A DNA stretch of 16,859 nt from the NCBI GenBank assembly GCA_018056205.1, contig JAGPGC010000009.1, positions 1-16,859 of the forward strand, given 5' to 3'. Positions within the stretch are counted from its first letter, which is position 1; each line of letters starts with the position of its first letter. The DNA comes from Candidatus Atribacteria bacterium (lineage in GTDB: Bacteria > Atribacterota > Atribacteria > Atribacterales > Atribacteraceae). The notes below the pieces were generated by a model that was not told the DNA's origin, did no database searches, and saw only the letters and a program-made list of their open reading frames with translations. Shown here one piece after another: positions 1 through 8,201 of this stretch. A program made the translations under genes and the position numbers.

Positions 1-323
1 AACGAGGTCAGGTCTTAGCAATTCCAGGATCAATTACTCCCCATACTGTTTTCAAAGGTCGGGTCTATGTTCTCACCAAAGAAGAAGGTGGTCGTCATAC
101 TCCTTTCTTCAATGGCTATCGTCCCCAGTTCTATTTCCGGACTACCGACATCACTGGTGAGGTCAAGCTCCCCCAGGGGGTAGAGATGGTTATGCCTGGA
201 GATAATGCCGACTTCGAGGTGAAACTCATCTATCCCATTGCTATGGAGAAAGGTCTCCGTTTTGCTATCCGTGAAGGTGGACGTACGGTCGGAGCTGGAG
301 TAGTAACCGAGATTATAGAATAA
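1..323 (+). CDS. tuf: Elongation factor Tu (EF-Tu), C-terminal part, 5' truncated by window edge
   Basis: The reading frame begins with the first full codon at base 3 and runs 106 residues to TAA at 321-323. It reads [19 protein letters not shown] near the start and ends in [10 protein letters not shown], which is characteristic of EF-Tu domain 3, the beta-barrel that helps hold aminoacyl-tRNA. EF-Tu is the cytosolic GTPase that delivers aminoacyl-tRNA to the ribosomal A site. Only the end is present, so the GTP-binding domain cannot be examined. It lies 46 bases upstream of rpsJ with no visible terminator between, so cotranscription with the S10 genes is inferred. Gene identity is very secure. 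Confidence 0.97.
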   Translation, partial: RGQVLAIPGSITPHTVFKGRVYVLTKEEGGRHTPFFNGYRPQFYFRTTDITGEVKLPQGVEMVMPGDNADFEVKLIYPIAMEKGLRFAIREGGRTVGAGVVTEIIE

Positions 324-356
324 TTGGTTTGCCTATTATTGGGAAATTCCTTTACT

Positions 357-362
357 GGGAGG
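357..362 (+). promoter_or_regulatory. Shine-Dalgarno site that decides the rpsJ start
   Basis: GGGAGG lies one base before an in-frame ATG (364) but seven bases before an in-frame GTG (370). Normal spacing therefore favours the GTG as the rpsJ initiation codon. Confidence 0.6.
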
Positions 363-369
363 CATGAAA

Positions 370-675
370 GTGGCACAAAAAATAAGAATAAAATTGAAAG
401 CGTATGACCATAAAATATTAGATCAGTCAGCTTTACGGATAGTTCAAACCGCAGAAAAAACCGGAGCTTTGGTTTCTGGTCCCATCCCGTTACCGACTGA
501 TATCGTTAAATATACGGTTTTACGTTCTTCCAATGTTGATAAAAAATCACGAGAACAATTTGAACAGAGAACCCATAAGAGGTTAATTGATATTTTAGAA
601 CCGAATCCAAAGACCGTTGATGCTCTCATGCATCTTGATTTACCGGCTGGGGTTGACATTGAAATTAAACTGTAG
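370..675 (+). CDS. rpsJ: 30S ribosomal protein S10
   Basis: This is a small-subunit head protein that also serves as the NusE transcription antitermination factor in well-studied bacteria. With the GTG start at 370 the product is 101 residues, beginning [17 protein letters not shown] after the initiator, which matches the S10 N-terminus. Further family sequence is seen in GPIPLPTDI and in [15 protein letters not shown]. An in-frame ATG at 364 would add two residues, but the GGGAGG motif would then sit one base away, so I prefer GTG. It is the first S10-set gene, 46 bases after tuf and 30 before rplC. No room exists for a long L4-type S10 leader. Confidence 0.96.
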   Translation: MAQKIRIKLKAYDHKILDQSALRIVQTAEKTGALVSGPIPLPTDIVKYTVLRSSNVDKKSREQFEQRTHKRLIDILEPNPKTVDALMHLDLPAGVDIEIKL

Positions 676-705
676 GAATGATGGAAACGGAAGGAGAGAA
701 ATAGA

Positions 706-1338
706 ATGCCACTAATAGAGTATGGCATGATTGGAGAGAAGGTAGGTATGAGCCGGATCTTTTCCGATAATGGCGAATCTATACCGGTTACAGTAATCAA
801 ATGTGGTCCTTGTTATGTGGTCCAGAAAAAGGAAAAGTCTACTCATAATTACGAAGCAATACAAGTTGGATATGGAGAAATCAAAGAAAAGAAAATCAAC
901 CAACCCCGAAAAGGTCATCTCAAGAAAGCCGGTTTGGAACCACTGCGAAAATTGGTTGAATTTAGAGTAAAAGATATCTCAGGGTTTCAAATTGGCCAGG
1001 TCCTGAAAGTGTCTGGTTTTAAAGTGGGAGACACTATCGATATCATTGGAAAATCAAAGGGAAAAGGATTTGCTGGAGTAATGAAACGCCATGGCTTTCG
1101 GGGAGGGAAAGCCTCCCATGGTTCTATGCACTATCGGGCACCAGGTTCCATCGGAGGAACCGATGCCGGAAGAGTATGGAAGGGAAAAGGTCTGCCGGGA
1201 CGAATGGGTGGAGAGAGAGTGACGATGAAAAATCTGACCGTGATGAAAATCAACGAAGAGCGAGATCTGTTGGTAGTGAAGGGTGCGGTACCTGGTGCAC
1301 CCGGTCAAACCGTACTGGTGAGAAAGAATGCCGTTTAG
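706..1338 (+). CDS. rplC: 50S ribosomal protein L3
   Basis: L3 binds near the 3' end of 23S rRNA, is among the first assembly proteins, and sends an extension toward the peptidyl transferase centre. The 210-residue product has the L3 opening GMIGEKVGMSRIF, the central GKGFAGVMKRHGFRGG and SHGSMHYRAPGSIGG stretches, and the KGLPGRMGGERVT motif. The ATG at 706 is preceded by AAGGAGAG at 691-698 with 7-base spacing. This gives about seven residues before the usual L3 start. The later ATG at 727 lacks a Shine-Dalgarno site. Ten bases separate its stop from rplD, whose ribosome-binding site straddles the rplC stop codon. Confidence 0.97.
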   Translation: MPLIEYGMIGEKVGMSRIFSDNGESIPVTVIKCGPCYVVQKKEKSTHNYEAIQVGYGEIKEKKINQPRKGHLKKAGLEPLRKLVEFRVKDISGFQIGQVLKVSGFKVGDTIDIIGKSKGKGFAGVMKRHGFRGGKASHGSMHYRAPGSIGGTDAGRVWKGKGLPGRMGGERVTMKNLTVMKINEERDLLVVKGAVPGAPGQTVLVRKNAV

Positions 1339-1348
1339 GAGGAAAGAT

Positions 1349-1972
1349 ATGGAACTCGAAGTTAAGAATAAAGAAGGGAAAACGGTTGAAGCCTTCCATT
1401 TAGATGAGGTTCTCTTTCAAAGAGAAATCAACTCTCATCTCATTTATCTTTCGGTTAAGGGATATCTTGATAATCAGCGACAGGGAAATGCTAAAACCAA
1501 AACCCGAGGTGAAGTAAGTGGTGGAGGGAAAAAACCATGGAGACAAAAAGGTACTGGGCGAGCTCGACAGGGAAGTAATCGGTCTCCCATTTGGCGGCAT
1601 GGAGGAGTGGTGTTTGGGCCTCGACCTAGATCTTATAACCATCACCTACCTAAGAATGAAAAGAGATTAGCCTTAATTAGTGCTATAGCCGATAAACTTA
1701 AAAACGACGCTGTGATTATTATCGACCAACTTAATATAAATAATCCGAAGACTAAGGAAGCTGTCGAATTTCTAAATCGATTAAATGTTGCTGGAAATGT
1801 TTTGATAGTGGTTGCTGAGAAGAATCCCGTTACCCTCAGGGCTTTTAACAATTTACCTTTGGTTAAATTGGTAAGCAGTAATGAACTCAACACTTTTAGT
1901 ATTGTTAAGAGTGATAGGTTGATCTTCGAAAAGGATGTTTTGGCTGGAATTCAGGAGGTATATGGGATATGA
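1349..1972 (+). CDS. rplD: 50S ribosomal protein L4
   Basis: L4 is a large-subunit protein lining the peptide exit tunnel; in E. coli it represses its own operon. The 207-residue product has the L4 loop motifs KTKTRGEVSGGGKKPWRQKGTGRAR (given here only as evidence of the tunnel loop, about residues 43-70) followed by GSNRSPIWRHGGVVFGP. The ATG at 1349 sits six bases after AGGAGG (1337-1342). A longer frame from ATG 1328 would put 11 codons inside rplC with no suitable Shine-Dalgarno site, so it is rejected. The stop TGA overlaps the rplW ATG in an ATGA junction, suggesting translational coupling. Confidence 0.96.
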   Translation: MELEVKNKEGKTVEAFHLDEVLFQREINSHLIYLSVKGYLDNQRQGNAKTKTRGEVSGGGKKPWRQKGTGRARQGSNRSPIWRHGGVVFGPRPRSYNHHLPKNEKRLALISAIADKLKNDAVIIIDQLNINNPKTKEAVEFLNRLNVAGNVLIVVAEKNPVTLRAFNNLPLVKLVSSNELNTFSIVKSDRLIFEKDVLAGIQEVYGI

Positions 1973-2256
1973 TGGGGGACCGAGAAATAATAATTCACCC
2001 AATTGTTACTGAGAAAGCAGTTGATCAACAGAAGGCAAATAGGTATGTATTTCGGGTTGATCCACGGGCAACAAAAAATGATATTAAGAATGCCGTTCAT
2101 AATTTGTTTGGGGTGACGGTATTACAGGTCAATACTTTGAATGTCAAGGGAAAAGTTAGACGTATGGGACGCTACCAAGGATATACTCGTTCCTGGAAAA
2201 AAGCGATTGTTTTTGTTAAACCAGGTGAAAGAATCAAAGCCTTTGATATTGGATAA
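1969..2256 (+). CDS. rplW: 50S ribosomal protein L23
   Basis: L23 sits at the tunnel exit and is a docking site for trigger factor and the signal recognition particle. The 95-residue product shows the family's HPIVTEKA motif early, then [19 protein letters not shown] and [15 protein letters not shown], and a basic C-terminal part with [12 protein letters not shown]. The length is normal. It starts at the ATG in the ATGA junction with rplD; GGAGG at 1954-1958 lies 10 bases upstream. A second ATG immediately follows and would shorten the protein by one residue. rplB follows after 20 bases. Confidence 0.96.
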   Translation: MMGDREIIIHPIVTEKAVDQQKANRYVFRVDPRATKNDIKNAVHNLFGVTVLQVNTLNVKGKVRRMGRYQGYTRSWKKAIVFVKPGERIKAFDIG

Positions 2257-2276
2257 TACTAAAGGAGATTATTACT

Positions 2277-3101
2277 ATGGCAAATATAAAAGCCTATAAA
2301 CCGACAACCAACCCGAGACGCCACATGACCGGGCCTACTTTTGAAGAAATTACTCCAGGGGGACCGGAAAAATCGCTTCTCATTTCTCATCGGCGTAAAG
2401 CGGGAAGAGATGGCTCGGGAAGAATTACGGTACGTCATCAGGGTGGTGGTCATAAACGGAAATACCGTTTCATCGATTTTAAACGGGATAAATTCGATAT
2501 TCCAGCAAAAGTTTCCAGAATTGAATATGATCCCAACCGATCGGCACGAATAGCACTCCTGGTTTATGCTGATGGTGAGAAACGATATATTATTGCTCCC
2601 TTAGGATTAAAAGTTGGTGATACTGTTTTATCGGGTCCTAAAGCCGAAATTCAACCTGGTAATACTCTCCCCCTTAAGAGTATACCGGTGGGTACTATTA
2701 TTCATAATATCGAAATGAGAAAAGGCAAGGGTGCTCAGTTAGCTAGAGCCGCTGGTTCTTATGGACAGCTTATGGCGAAAGAAGGGGCCTATAGTCAAAT
2801 TCGGCTCTCCTCTGGCGAAGTTCGGCTTATTCATGTTGATTGTCTTGCCACGGTTGGTCAAGTCGGAAATCTTGATCACGAAAATATCACCATTGGGAAA
2901 GCCGGAAGAAACCGTTGGATGGGCATTCGACCTACGGTTCGAGGAAACGCCATGAACCCGATTGACCATCCCCATGGAGGTGGAGAAAATAAAGCCCATT
3001 GTGGAAGACAGCCAGTTACACCCTGGGGACAGTATACGAAAGGGTATAAAACCCGTAAAAATAGAAATACCGATAAATGGATTGTAAAAAGAAGAAAATA
3101 A
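2277..3101 (+). CDS. rplB: 50S ribosomal protein L2
   Basis: L2 is a conserved 23S rRNA-binding protein needed for subunit association and for the peptidyl transferase region. The 274-residue product has the family opening [19 protein letters not shown], the OB-fold and SH3-like core with [17 protein letters not shown] and [17 protein letters not shown], and near residues 227-250 the loop [11 protein letters not shown] followed by PVTPWG. The conserved histidine of that loop is present (about residue 231). The segment between GGGE and PVTPWG is NKAHCGRQ, containing one cysteine; this part varies among bacteria. ATG 2277 has a good AAAGGAGA site upstream. Confidence 0.97.
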   Translation: MANIKAYKPTTNPRRHMTGPTFEEITPGGPEKSLLISHRRKAGRDGSGRITVRHQGGGHKRKYRFIDFKRDKFDIPAKVSRIEYDPNRSARIALLVYADGEKRYIIAPLGLKVGDTVLSGPKAEIQPGNTLPLKSIPVGTIIHNIEMRKGKGAQLARAAGSYGQLMAKEGAYSQIRLSSGEVRLIHVDCLATVGQVGNLDHENITIGKAGRNRWMGIRPTVRGNAMNPIDHPHGGGENKAHCGRQPVTPWGQYTKGYKTRKNRNTDKWIVKRRK

Positions 3102-3119
3102 CGGGAGGAGGAATTCCTT

Positions 3120-3404
3120 TTGGTAAGATCATCAAAAAAAGGACCATATATTGATTTAAAGCTTAGATTACGTATTGAAGAGATGAATAAAAAAGGTGAA
3201 AAAAAAGTGTTAAAAACCTGGTCGCGTGCCAGTATGATTATACCGGATATGATTGGACATACTATTGCAGTTCACAATGGTAAAAAACACATTCCAGTCT
3301 ATATAACTGAGCAGATGGTAGGACATAAATTGGGTGAGTTTGCTCCCACCCGAACCTTTAAAGGTCACGGAAATCCTACCGAGCGATCAACGGCGCTCAA
3401 ATAA
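3120..3404 (+). CDS. rpsS: 30S ribosomal protein S19 (TTG start)
   Basis: S19 lies in the 30S head, complexes with S13, and contacts the A-site region and inter-subunit bridges. The 94-residue product reads [14 protein letters not shown] after the initiator, then [26 protein letters not shown], then [17 protein letters not shown], all typical. The start is TTG at 3120. GGAGGAGG at 3104-3111 ends eight bases before it, and no in-frame ATG occurs at the conserved N-terminus. It is 18 bases after rplB and 17 before rplV. Confidence 0.96.
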   Translation: MVRSSKKGPYIDLKLRLRIEEMNKKGEKKVLKTWSRASMIIPDMIGHTIAVHNGKKHIPVYITEQMVGHKLGEFAPTRTFKGHGNPTERSTALK

Positions 3405-3421
3405 AAAGGAGGATAATTTAG

Positions 3422-3766
3422 ATGGAAGCAAGAGCGACCGCAAAATACGTCAGAATATCGCCACGGAAGGCCCGTCAAGTGGTTGATATCATCCGTGGGA
3501 AAAAAGCCGACGAAGCTTTATCTTTGCTTCAATTTGTTCCCAAAAAAGCTTCCCGCCTGGTTTTTAAGGTACTAAAATCAGCAGTTGCTAATGCTGAAAA
3601 CAATCTCAATTTAGATACTGATAACTTGGTAGTTTCAAAAGCCTTTGTGGATCAAGGCCCAACTATGAAAAGAATTCGAGCTCGAGCTATGGGAAGAGCC
3701 TATGTTATTCGAAAAAGAACTTCTCACATTACTATTGCAGTATCCGATATAGAGGAGGTAAGCTAA
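3422..3766 (+). CDS. rplV: 50S ribosomal protein L22
   Basis: L22 binds all domains of 23S rRNA during assembly and its beta-hairpin lines the exit tunnel; in other species hairpin changes give macrolide resistance. The 114-residue product opens [25 protein letters not shown], followed by SAVANAENN and the hairpin region [15 protein letters not shown], ending with SHITIAVSD. Its ATG follows an AAAGGAGG site. The stop TAA is directly abutted by the TTG start of rpsC, with zero bases between, and the rpsC ribosome-binding site lies inside rplV. Confidence 0.96.
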   Translation: MEARATAKYVRISPRKARQVVDIIRGKKADEALSLLQFVPKKASRLVFKVLKSAVANAENNLNLDTDNLVVSKAFVDQGPTMKRIRARAMGRAYVIRKRTSHITIAVSDIEEVS

Positions 3767-4489
3767 TTGGGACAAAAAGTTAATCCGATTGGACTCAGAT
3801 TAGGAATCATTCGAGGATGGCAATCTCGCTGGTATACTGATGAAAAATATAGAGAGTATTTAGCTGAAGATCTTCGAATTCGACAGTTTGTAAGAAAGAA
3901 GTTGCACCGGGCTGGAGTTTCAGGAGTTGAAGTTGAGAGGTTGGCTAACCAGGTAAAGGTAATTATTAAAACCTCACGGCCAGGTATAGTGATTGGACGG
4001 AAGGGAGCCGAAGTTGAGAATTTACGTCAATCAATTCAAAAGCTGGTTAACAATCCAAACGTCCAAATTACCGTTGATGAAATAAAAGTTCCAGAAATTG
4101 ATGCCTATTTAGTTGCTGAAAATGTTGCTTTTCAAATTGAAAGAAGGGTTTCGTACCGGCGAGCAATGAAACAAGCTATCACTCGTGCGCTTCGATCGGG
4201 CGCCATTGGAATAAAAATATCCTGTTCTGGAAGACTCTCGGGGGCAGAAATTGCTCGGGAAGAATGGTATCGTGAGGGTCGCCTTCCTTTACAAACTCTT
4301 CGAGCTGATATTGATTATGGATTCACCGAAGCCAACACCACTTATGGCAAAATCGGAGTAAAAGTATGGATTTTCAAGGGTGAAGTGATTAAGACCGGTG
4401 AGGTTCTGCAAGGAGTATCCGGTAGCAAGTTTAACAATCATAAGGAGGATACTGAGACCTATGTTGATTCCGAAGAGAGTAAAATATAG
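3767..4489 (+). CDS. rpsC: 30S ribosomal protein S3 (TTG start)
   Basis: S3 forms part of the mRNA entry tunnel of the 30S subunit and, in E. coli, of its helicase activity. The 240-residue product opens [17 protein letters not shown], carries the KH-domain GxxG loop in [17 protein letters not shown] near residues 65-85, and the C-terminal S3 domain with [23 protein letters not shown] (cited for its position, about residues 150-172). The TTG start at 3767 directly abuts the rplV stop and lies seven bases after GAGGAGGT (3752-3759). The C-terminal tail is acidic and poorly conserved. Its last 29 bases overlap rplP in another frame. Confidence 0.96.
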   Translation: MGQKVNPIGLRLGIIRGWQSRWYTDEKYREYLAEDLRIRQFVRKKLHRAGVSGVEVERLANQVKVIIKTSRPGIVIGRKGAEVENLRQSIQKLVNNPNVQITVDEIKVPEIDAYLVAENVAFQIERRVSYRRAMKQAITRALRSGAIGIKISCSGRLSGAEIAREEWYREGRLPLQTLRADIDYGFTEANTTYGKIGVKVWIFKGEVIKTGEVLQGVSGSKFNNHKEDTETYVDSEESKI

Positions 4490-4871
4490 AAAACAAAACC
4501 GAGGAAGGATGAAAGGGATTGAAACCCGCGGTGCGAATGTAGATTTTGGTGAATTTGGATTACAAGCACTTGAGCCGCACTGGATAACCAATCCTCAAAT
4601 AGAAGCAGCTCGAATTGCCATATCCCGCCATTTAAAAAAGGGGAAGATATGGATTCGGATATTTCCAGATAAACCCTTTACCAAAAAACCAACGGAAACC
4701 CGTCAAGGGAAAGGAAAGGGGCCAGTTGAGGGATGGGTAGCAGTGGTTAAACCAGGACGTGTTCTTTTTGAAGTTTCAGGTGTTGACCGGGAAACAGCTT
4801 ATGAAGCTCTTCACCTGGCTGCCCAAAAGTTGCCTATTAAAACCAGAATAGTTGAGAGAAAAGCAGAATAG
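4461..4871 (+). CDS. rplP: 50S ribosomal protein L16
   Basis: L16 sits by the A-site tRNA and helps organise the large-subunit functional core. From ATG 4461 the product is 136 residues and opens [18 protein letters not shown], the standard L16 N-terminus. Later motifs are [22 protein letters not shown] and [28 protein letters not shown] at 4442-4448 lies 12 bases upstream, a little long. A more upstream in-frame ATG (4398) would add 21 residues foreign to the family and is rejected. The start lies 29 bases inside rpsC, so both frames code over 4461-4489. Confidence 0.95.
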   Translation: MLIPKRVKYRKQNRGRMKGIETRGANVDFGEFGLQALEPHWITNPQIEAARIAISRHLKKGKIWIRIFPDKPFTKKPTETRQGKGKGPVEGWVAVVKPGRVLFEVSGVDRETAYEALHLAAQKLPIKTRIVERKAE

Positions 4872-4882
4872 AGGTGTTATGA

Positions 4883-5104
4883 ATGAAAGCTTCGGAAATC
4901 CGTAATATGACCGGGGAGGAGCTTAATAAAAAATTGAGTGACCTGCGAACCGAGCTTTTTAATTTACGATTTCAGGCAATAACTGGACAACTGGGAAATC
5001 CGAGAAGGATTCATTTAGTTAAAAAAGATATTGCCCGGATCAAAACCATAATCAATGAACGAGAAATGTTTGGACAAACGCAGGAGGTCAAATCAAATGG
5101 CTGA
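4883..5104 (+). CDS. rpmC: 50S ribosomal protein L29
   Basis: L29 is a small helical protein by the tunnel exit, next to L23. The 73-residue product shows the typical [18 protein letters not shown] opening, [11 protein letters not shown] and the conserved [21 protein letters not shown] segment. The last few residues (about 63-73) are a non-conserved tail that carries the rpsQ ribosome-binding site. Its stop lies 8 bases inside rpsQ. It is 11 bases after rplP, with a GAGGTG-type site before the ATG. Identity is secure. Confidence 0.95.
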   Translation: MKASEIRNMTGEELNKKLSDLRTELFNLRFQAITGQLGNPRRIHLVKKDIARIKTIINEREMFGQTQEVKSNG

Positions 5105-5387
5105 CCGAAAAAGATTAACAGGTGAAATTATCAGTAATAAGATGGATAAAACTGTATTGGTTCGCGTAACCAAGATAAGTGAGCATCCTTTTTATAAGAA
5201 GAAAATAAAAAAATCCAAAAAGTATAAAGCCCATGATGAAGCTGGTATTTGTGAAGTTGGTGACCAAGTTATCATTGAAGAAACTAGACCTCTTAGTAAG
5301 ACAGTTCGATGGAGAGTAGTGGATGTAGCTTTAAAGACGAAAATAAAGGGAGGAGAGGACCTTGATTCAGCCGAGAACAATGCTTGA
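5097..5387 (+). CDS. rpsQ: 30S ribosomal protein S17
   Basis: S17 is a primary 16S rRNA-binding OB-fold protein important for 30S assembly. From ATG 5097 the product is 96 residues, opening [23 protein letters not shown] and continuing with [19 protein letters not shown] and [18 protein letters not shown], all characteristic. CAGGAGGT lies about eight bases upstream. A frame from ATG 5055 would run through rpmC and is rejected. The final residues form an acidic, asparagine-containing tail not expected in S17. They coincide with the first 26 bases of rplN and its ribosome-binding site, so the tail may reflect overlap constraints. Confidence 0.95.
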   Translation: MADRKRLTGEIISNKMDKTVLVRVTKISEHPFYKKKIKKSKKYKAHDEAGICEVGDQVIIEETRPLSKTVRWRVVDVALKTKIKGGEDLDSAENNA

Positions 5388-5730
5388 AGTTGCTGATAAT
5401 ACCGGTGCTAAGAAAATTATGTGTATCCGAGTTATGGGTGGTTCCAGACGTCGCTATGCGTCAGTAGGAGATGTTATCATAGCTGCTGTTAAAGAAGCCG
5501 AACCACGATCGAATGTTAAAAAGGGTGAAGTAGTGAGAGCGGTGGTGGTGAGAACTCGTAAGGAAATTGGTCGGGTGGACGGAACTTACATCCGTTTTGA
5601 TGATAATGCGGCAGTTCTCATTACACCGGCGAATGTTCCCCGAGGAACTCGTATTTTTGGACCAGTGGGTAGAGAACTTCGTGAAAAACAATTTATGAGA
5701 ATTGTCTCCCTGGCTCCAGAAGTTGTATAA
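5362..5730 (+). CDS. rplN: 50S ribosomal protein L14 (TTG start)
   Basis: L14 lies at the subunit interface and is the binding site of the silencing factor RsfS in bacteria. The 122-residue product is the standard length and opens [26 protein letters not shown], with [20 protein letters not shown] and [21 protein letters not shown] afterwards. The conserved IQP N-terminus requires the TTG at 5362 as start. GGGAGGAGAGG lies just upstream, inside rpsQ. The first 26 bases overlap the rpsQ end. It begins the spc set without any leader gap. Confidence 0.96.
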   Translation: MIQPRTMLEVADNTGAKKIMCIRVMGGSRRRYASVGDVIIAAVKEAEPRSNVKKGEVVRAVVVRTRKEIGRVDGTYIRFDDNAAVLITPANVPRGTRIFGPVGRELREKQFMRIVSLAPEVV

Positions 5731-5741
5731 GGGAAGTGAAA

Positions 5742-6089
5742 ATGATAATGAAAAAGGAAAATATAAAGGTTTCGGTCAAAAAAGGCGATACCGTTGAAGT
5801 GATTCACGGAAAAGACAAAGGGAAAAGAGGAAAAGTCCTGACTGTTCTTCGTGCTGATCAGAAGGCGGTTGTGGAAGGTATAAACCTGGTAAAAAAACAT
5901 ACTCGGGCGACCCAAGATAATCCTCAGGGAGGTATTATTACCAAAGAGAGTCCAATGAGGATATCTAATTTGCGTTTAGTGTGCAGCCGGTGCAATGAGT
6001 TAACCAAAATAAAAAGATCAACCATTGCTGATTCCGAGTATCGAGTTCGTATTTGCAAAAAATGCCGGGAAATTATTGACAAGGTATAA
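5742..6089 (+). CDS. rplX: 50S ribosomal protein L24 with C-terminal zinc ribbon
   Basis: L24 initiates 50S assembly and sits near the tunnel exit. From ATG 5742 the product is 115 residues. A KOW motif ([20 protein letters not shown]) spans about residues 13-32 and the family motif [12 protein letters not shown] follows. Cysteines at 81, 84, 105 and 108 form a CxxC...CxxC zinc ribbon, so this is the zinc-binding form. Start choice is mildly uncertain: GTG 5736, ATG 5742 and ATG 5748 are in frame. GGGA at 5731-5734 gives 7-base spacing to 5742. Confidence 0.93.
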   Translation: MIMKKENIKVSVKKGDTVEVIHGKDKGKRGKVLTVLRADQKAVVEGINLVKKHTRATQDNPQGGIITKESPMRISNLRLVCSRCNELTKIKRSTIADSEYRVRICKKCREIIDKV

Positions 6090-6103
6090 GGGGGATTTTG
6101 GGA

Positions 6104-6643
6104 GTGTCAATTACAAAGGAAAAGTACACTAAGGAAGTCATACCGGTCCTTATGAAGCAATTTGGGTATAAGAATGTAATGGAAATACCAAAAATAACCA
6201 AGATTGTTATCAACGAAGGGATAGGAGACGCCACCCAAAATCAGCATTTTCTGGACCTTGCTGTTGATGAATTGACCGCTATTGCCGGTCAGAAACCGGT
6301 TGTTACCCGGGCACGAAAATCCATCTCGAATTTTAAATTACGCAAGGGGAATCCAATTGGATGTAAGGTTACCCTTCGGGGGTTACGGATGTATGAGTTT
6401 TTAGACCGTTTCCTTAACATATCAATAGCCAGAATTCGGGACTTTCGGGGATTTCCCGATGGATGTTTTGACGGGAGGGGAAGCTGTACTATTGGAATTC
6501 GGGAACAATTGATTTTTCCCGAAATTATTTATGATAAAGTTGAACGGGTTAGAGGCATGAACATTACTTTTATTACCACTGCCAAAACCGATGAAGAAGC
6601 TAAAGCGCTTCTTGAAAAAATAGGTTTACCTTTCCGTAAGTAA
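6104..6643 (+). CDS. rplE: 50S ribosomal protein L5 (GTG start preferred)
   Basis: L5 binds 5S rRNA and joins it to the large subunit, contacting S13 in the head bridge. With GTG 6104 the product is 179 residues, the usual L5 length. Family features include [43 protein letters not shown] and [20 protein letters not shown]. An in-frame TTG at 6098 would add two residues. The AAGGGGGA site at 6088-6095 leaves two bases before TTG 6098 but eight before GTG 6104, so I prefer GTG. It is followed 14 bases later by rpsN. Confidence 0.93.
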   Translation: MSITKEKYTKEVIPVLMKQFGYKNVMEIPKITKIVINEGIGDATQNQHFLDLAVDELTAIAGQKPVVTRARKSISNFKLRKGNPIGCKVTLRGLRMYEFLDRFLNISIARIRDFRGFPDGCFDGRGSCTIGIREQLIFPEIIYDKVERVRGMNITFITTAKTDEEAKALLEKIGLPFRK

Positions 6644-6657
6644 AGGAGGAAAATCGA

Positions 6658-6843
6658 ATGGCTCGAAAGGCCAAAATAGTTCGAAACCAACAAAAATTAA
6701 AATATAAAAGTCGATACCGAAATCGGTGTGCCTTATGTGGCCGATCCCGGGGATATTTACGGGATTTTGGCATGTGTCGAATCTGTTTCCGGTCCCTTGC
6801 CAACAAGGGAGAAATACCTGGCGTTACTAAATCTAGCTGGTAG
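6658..6843 (+). CDS. rpsN: 30S ribosomal protein S14, zinc-binding (type Z) form
   Basis: S14 is a late-assembling 30S head protein. At 61 residues this is the short zinc form. Cysteines 24, 27, 40 and 43 form a CALC...CRIC zinc-binding set with 12 residues between the pairs. The C-terminus [12 protein letters not shown] is the standard ending. It has an AAAGGAGG site before its ATG. No zinc-independent paralogue lies in the window, so under zinc limitation any substitute would be elsewhere. It is 14 bases after rplE and 14 before rpsH, as in other bacteria with type Z S14. Confidence 0.97.
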   Translation: MARKAKIVRNQQKLKYKSRYRNRCALCGRSRGYLRDFGMCRICFRSLANKGEIPGVTKSSW

Positions 6844-6857
6844 GAAGGGATATCAAA

Positions 6858-7259
6858 ATGGCACATACTGATCCTGTTGCTGATATGCTCACCCGTATTC
6901 GAAATTCCTTAAAAGCACGAGAAAATAGTGTAGTAATTCCTTATTCGAAGCTAAAAGGTGAAATAGCACGCATTTTGAAGGAAGAAGGGTATATTCAAAA
7001 TTTTAAAATTGTTGCTCGTGAGAATAAGTCGAGTAATATGATAATCGAATTGAAATATGGTACAAAAAAAGAACGAATTATCAATGGACTAAAAAGAATT
7101 AGTAAACCAGGTTTACGAATTTATGCCCAAAAAGATGAAATACCTGTTCTCTTGGGTGGAATGGGAACGGTAATCGTTTCGACCTCTCAAGGGATCATGA
7201 CTGGAAAAACCGCAAAAAAATCAGGTATTGGCGGAGAGGTCATCTGTTATATTTGGTAG
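6858..7259 (+). CDS. rpsH: 30S ribosomal protein S8
   Basis: S8 is a primary binder of the central domain of 16S rRNA and, in E. coli, a translational repressor of the spc operon. The 133-residue product opens [16 protein letters not shown], with [21 protein letters not shown] and, at the C-terminus, [22 protein letters not shown], all diagnostic of S8. The intervals on either side of the upstream gene rplE are too short (14 bases each) for a separate E. coli-type S8 leader, so any S8 control site would have to lie within coding sequence. rplF follows after 16 bases. Confidence 0.97.
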   Translation: MAHTDPVADMLTRIRNSLKARENSVVIPYSKLKGEIARILKEEGYIQNFKIVARENKSSNMIIELKYGTKKERIINGLKRISKPGLRIYAQKDEIPVLLGGMGTVIVSTSQGIMTGKTAKKSGIGGEVICYIW

Positions 7260-7275
7260 AAAGGGGATCCGTGAT

Positions 7276-7812
7276 ATGTCACGTATAGGGAAAAAAGCGA
7301 TCATTGTTCCTTCGGGAGTTAATATTGAGATCGACGGTCTATCCGTTCGGGTGAAGGGTCCCAAGGGATTATTGGAAAGAAGATTTCATCCACGCATGAA
7401 AATAGTTAATGAAAATAATGAGGTCATGGTGACGCCGGTAGGAGAGACAAAACTTGATAAATCCCTTCATGGGCTAACCCGGACTCTTATTGCCAATATG
7501 GTTCATGGGGTAAGCAGCGGTTTTGAAAAATCCTTAGAACTGGTTGGAATTGGTTATAAAGCTCAAAAAAAGGGAGATGCCTTGGTTATGAATCTCGGGT
7601 TTAGCCATCCTGTGGAAATTACTCCACCTAAAGGGATTTCATTTGATGTCGAAGGTCAGATTATTAAAGTAAAAGGTGCTGATAAGGAGCAAGTTGGGCA
7701 AGTTGCGGCAGACATTAGAAAGATTAGAGAACCAGAACCATATAAGGGAACAGGAATAAAGTACCTGGGTGAAGTGGTAAGGAGAAAACAGGGAAAAACC
7801 ACAGCGAAATAA
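7276..7812 (+). CDS. rplF: 50S ribosomal protein L6
   Basis: L6 lies near the factor-binding centre and the sarcin-ricin loop. From ATG 7276 the product is 178 residues, opening SRIGKKAIIVPSGVNIEI. It has VRVKGPKGLLERRF, then the second-domain motifs SLELVGIGYKAQKKGD and GFSHPVEI, and ends near PEPYKGTGIKYLGE. This is the two-fold repeated L6 architecture at normal length. AAGGGGAT at 7261-7268 gives seven bases spacing. An upstream in-frame ATG at 7228 lies within rpsH and gives an N-terminal extension unlike the family; it is rejected. Confidence 0.96.
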   Translation: MSRIGKKAIIVPSGVNIEIDGLSVRVKGPKGLLERRFHPRMKIVNENNEVMVTPVGETKLDKSLHGLTRTLIANMVHGVSSGFEKSLELVGIGYKAQKKGDALVMNLGFSHPVEITPPKGISFDVEGQIIKVKGADKEQVGQVAADIRKIREPEPYKGTGIKYLGEVVRRKQGKTTAK

Positions 7813-7824
7813 GGAGGACTGAGC

Positions 7825-8184
7825 ATGCCTTTAAAGGATAAAAAACAAAAAAGAGGTTACCGACATAAACGAGTACGTTCAAAAGTAAAGGGAACTGCTG
7901 AAAGTCCCCGATTATGTGTCTACCGGAGTTTAAGTCATATCTATGGTCAAATTATTGATGATGATAAGGGAGAAACCTTAGCGTCTTATTCCACCCTTTC
8001 AGCATCGCTGAGGACTATTTCGGGAACCAAAACCGAAAAAGCTCGGGAAGTGGGGAAAGGAATAGCTCAAATTGCTTTACAAAAGGGAATAAAGCGAGTG
8101 GTGTTTGATCGAGGTGGAAATAAGTATCATGGTAGAGTGAAGGCCTTAGCGGATGGTGCTCGAGAAGGCGGGCTTGAATTTTAA
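7825..8184 (+). CDS. rplR: 50S ribosomal protein L18
   Basis: L18 binds 5S rRNA together with L5 and forms the central protuberance. The 119-residue product has a basic N-terminus ([20 protein letters not shown]), the motif [20 protein letters not shown], and [28 protein letters not shown] at its end, all typical. The ATG follows an AAGGAGG site. It lies 12 bases after rplF and 17 before rpsE, the conserved spc order. Confidence 0.97.
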   Translation: MPLKDKKQKRGYRHKRVRSKVKGTAESPRLCVYRSLSHIYGQIIDDDKGETLASYSTLSASLRTISGTKTEKAREVGKGIAQIALQKGIKRVVFDRGGNKYHGRVKALADGAREGGLEF

Positions 8185-8201
8185 TTTTTGGAGGATGGAC
8201 A

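Noticed and set aside
444..800. 118-codon open frame on the minus strand
   Set aside because: It lies antisense to rpsJ and rplC, both certain genes. Its composition looks like a shadow frame, and no ribosome-binding site or family pattern is evident.
1328..1348. Upstream ATG extension of rplD
   Set aside because: It lacks a suitable Shine-Dalgarno site and adds residues not found in L4; AGGAGG at 1337-1342 points to ATG 1349.
5586..5915. 109-codon minus-strand frame over the rplN-rplX junction
   Set aside because: Antisense to two conserved genes; no recognisable motif.
7228..7275. Upstream ATG extension of rplF within rpsH
   Set aside because: The extension is unlike L6, and AAGGGGAT at 7261-7268 is correctly placed for ATG 7276.
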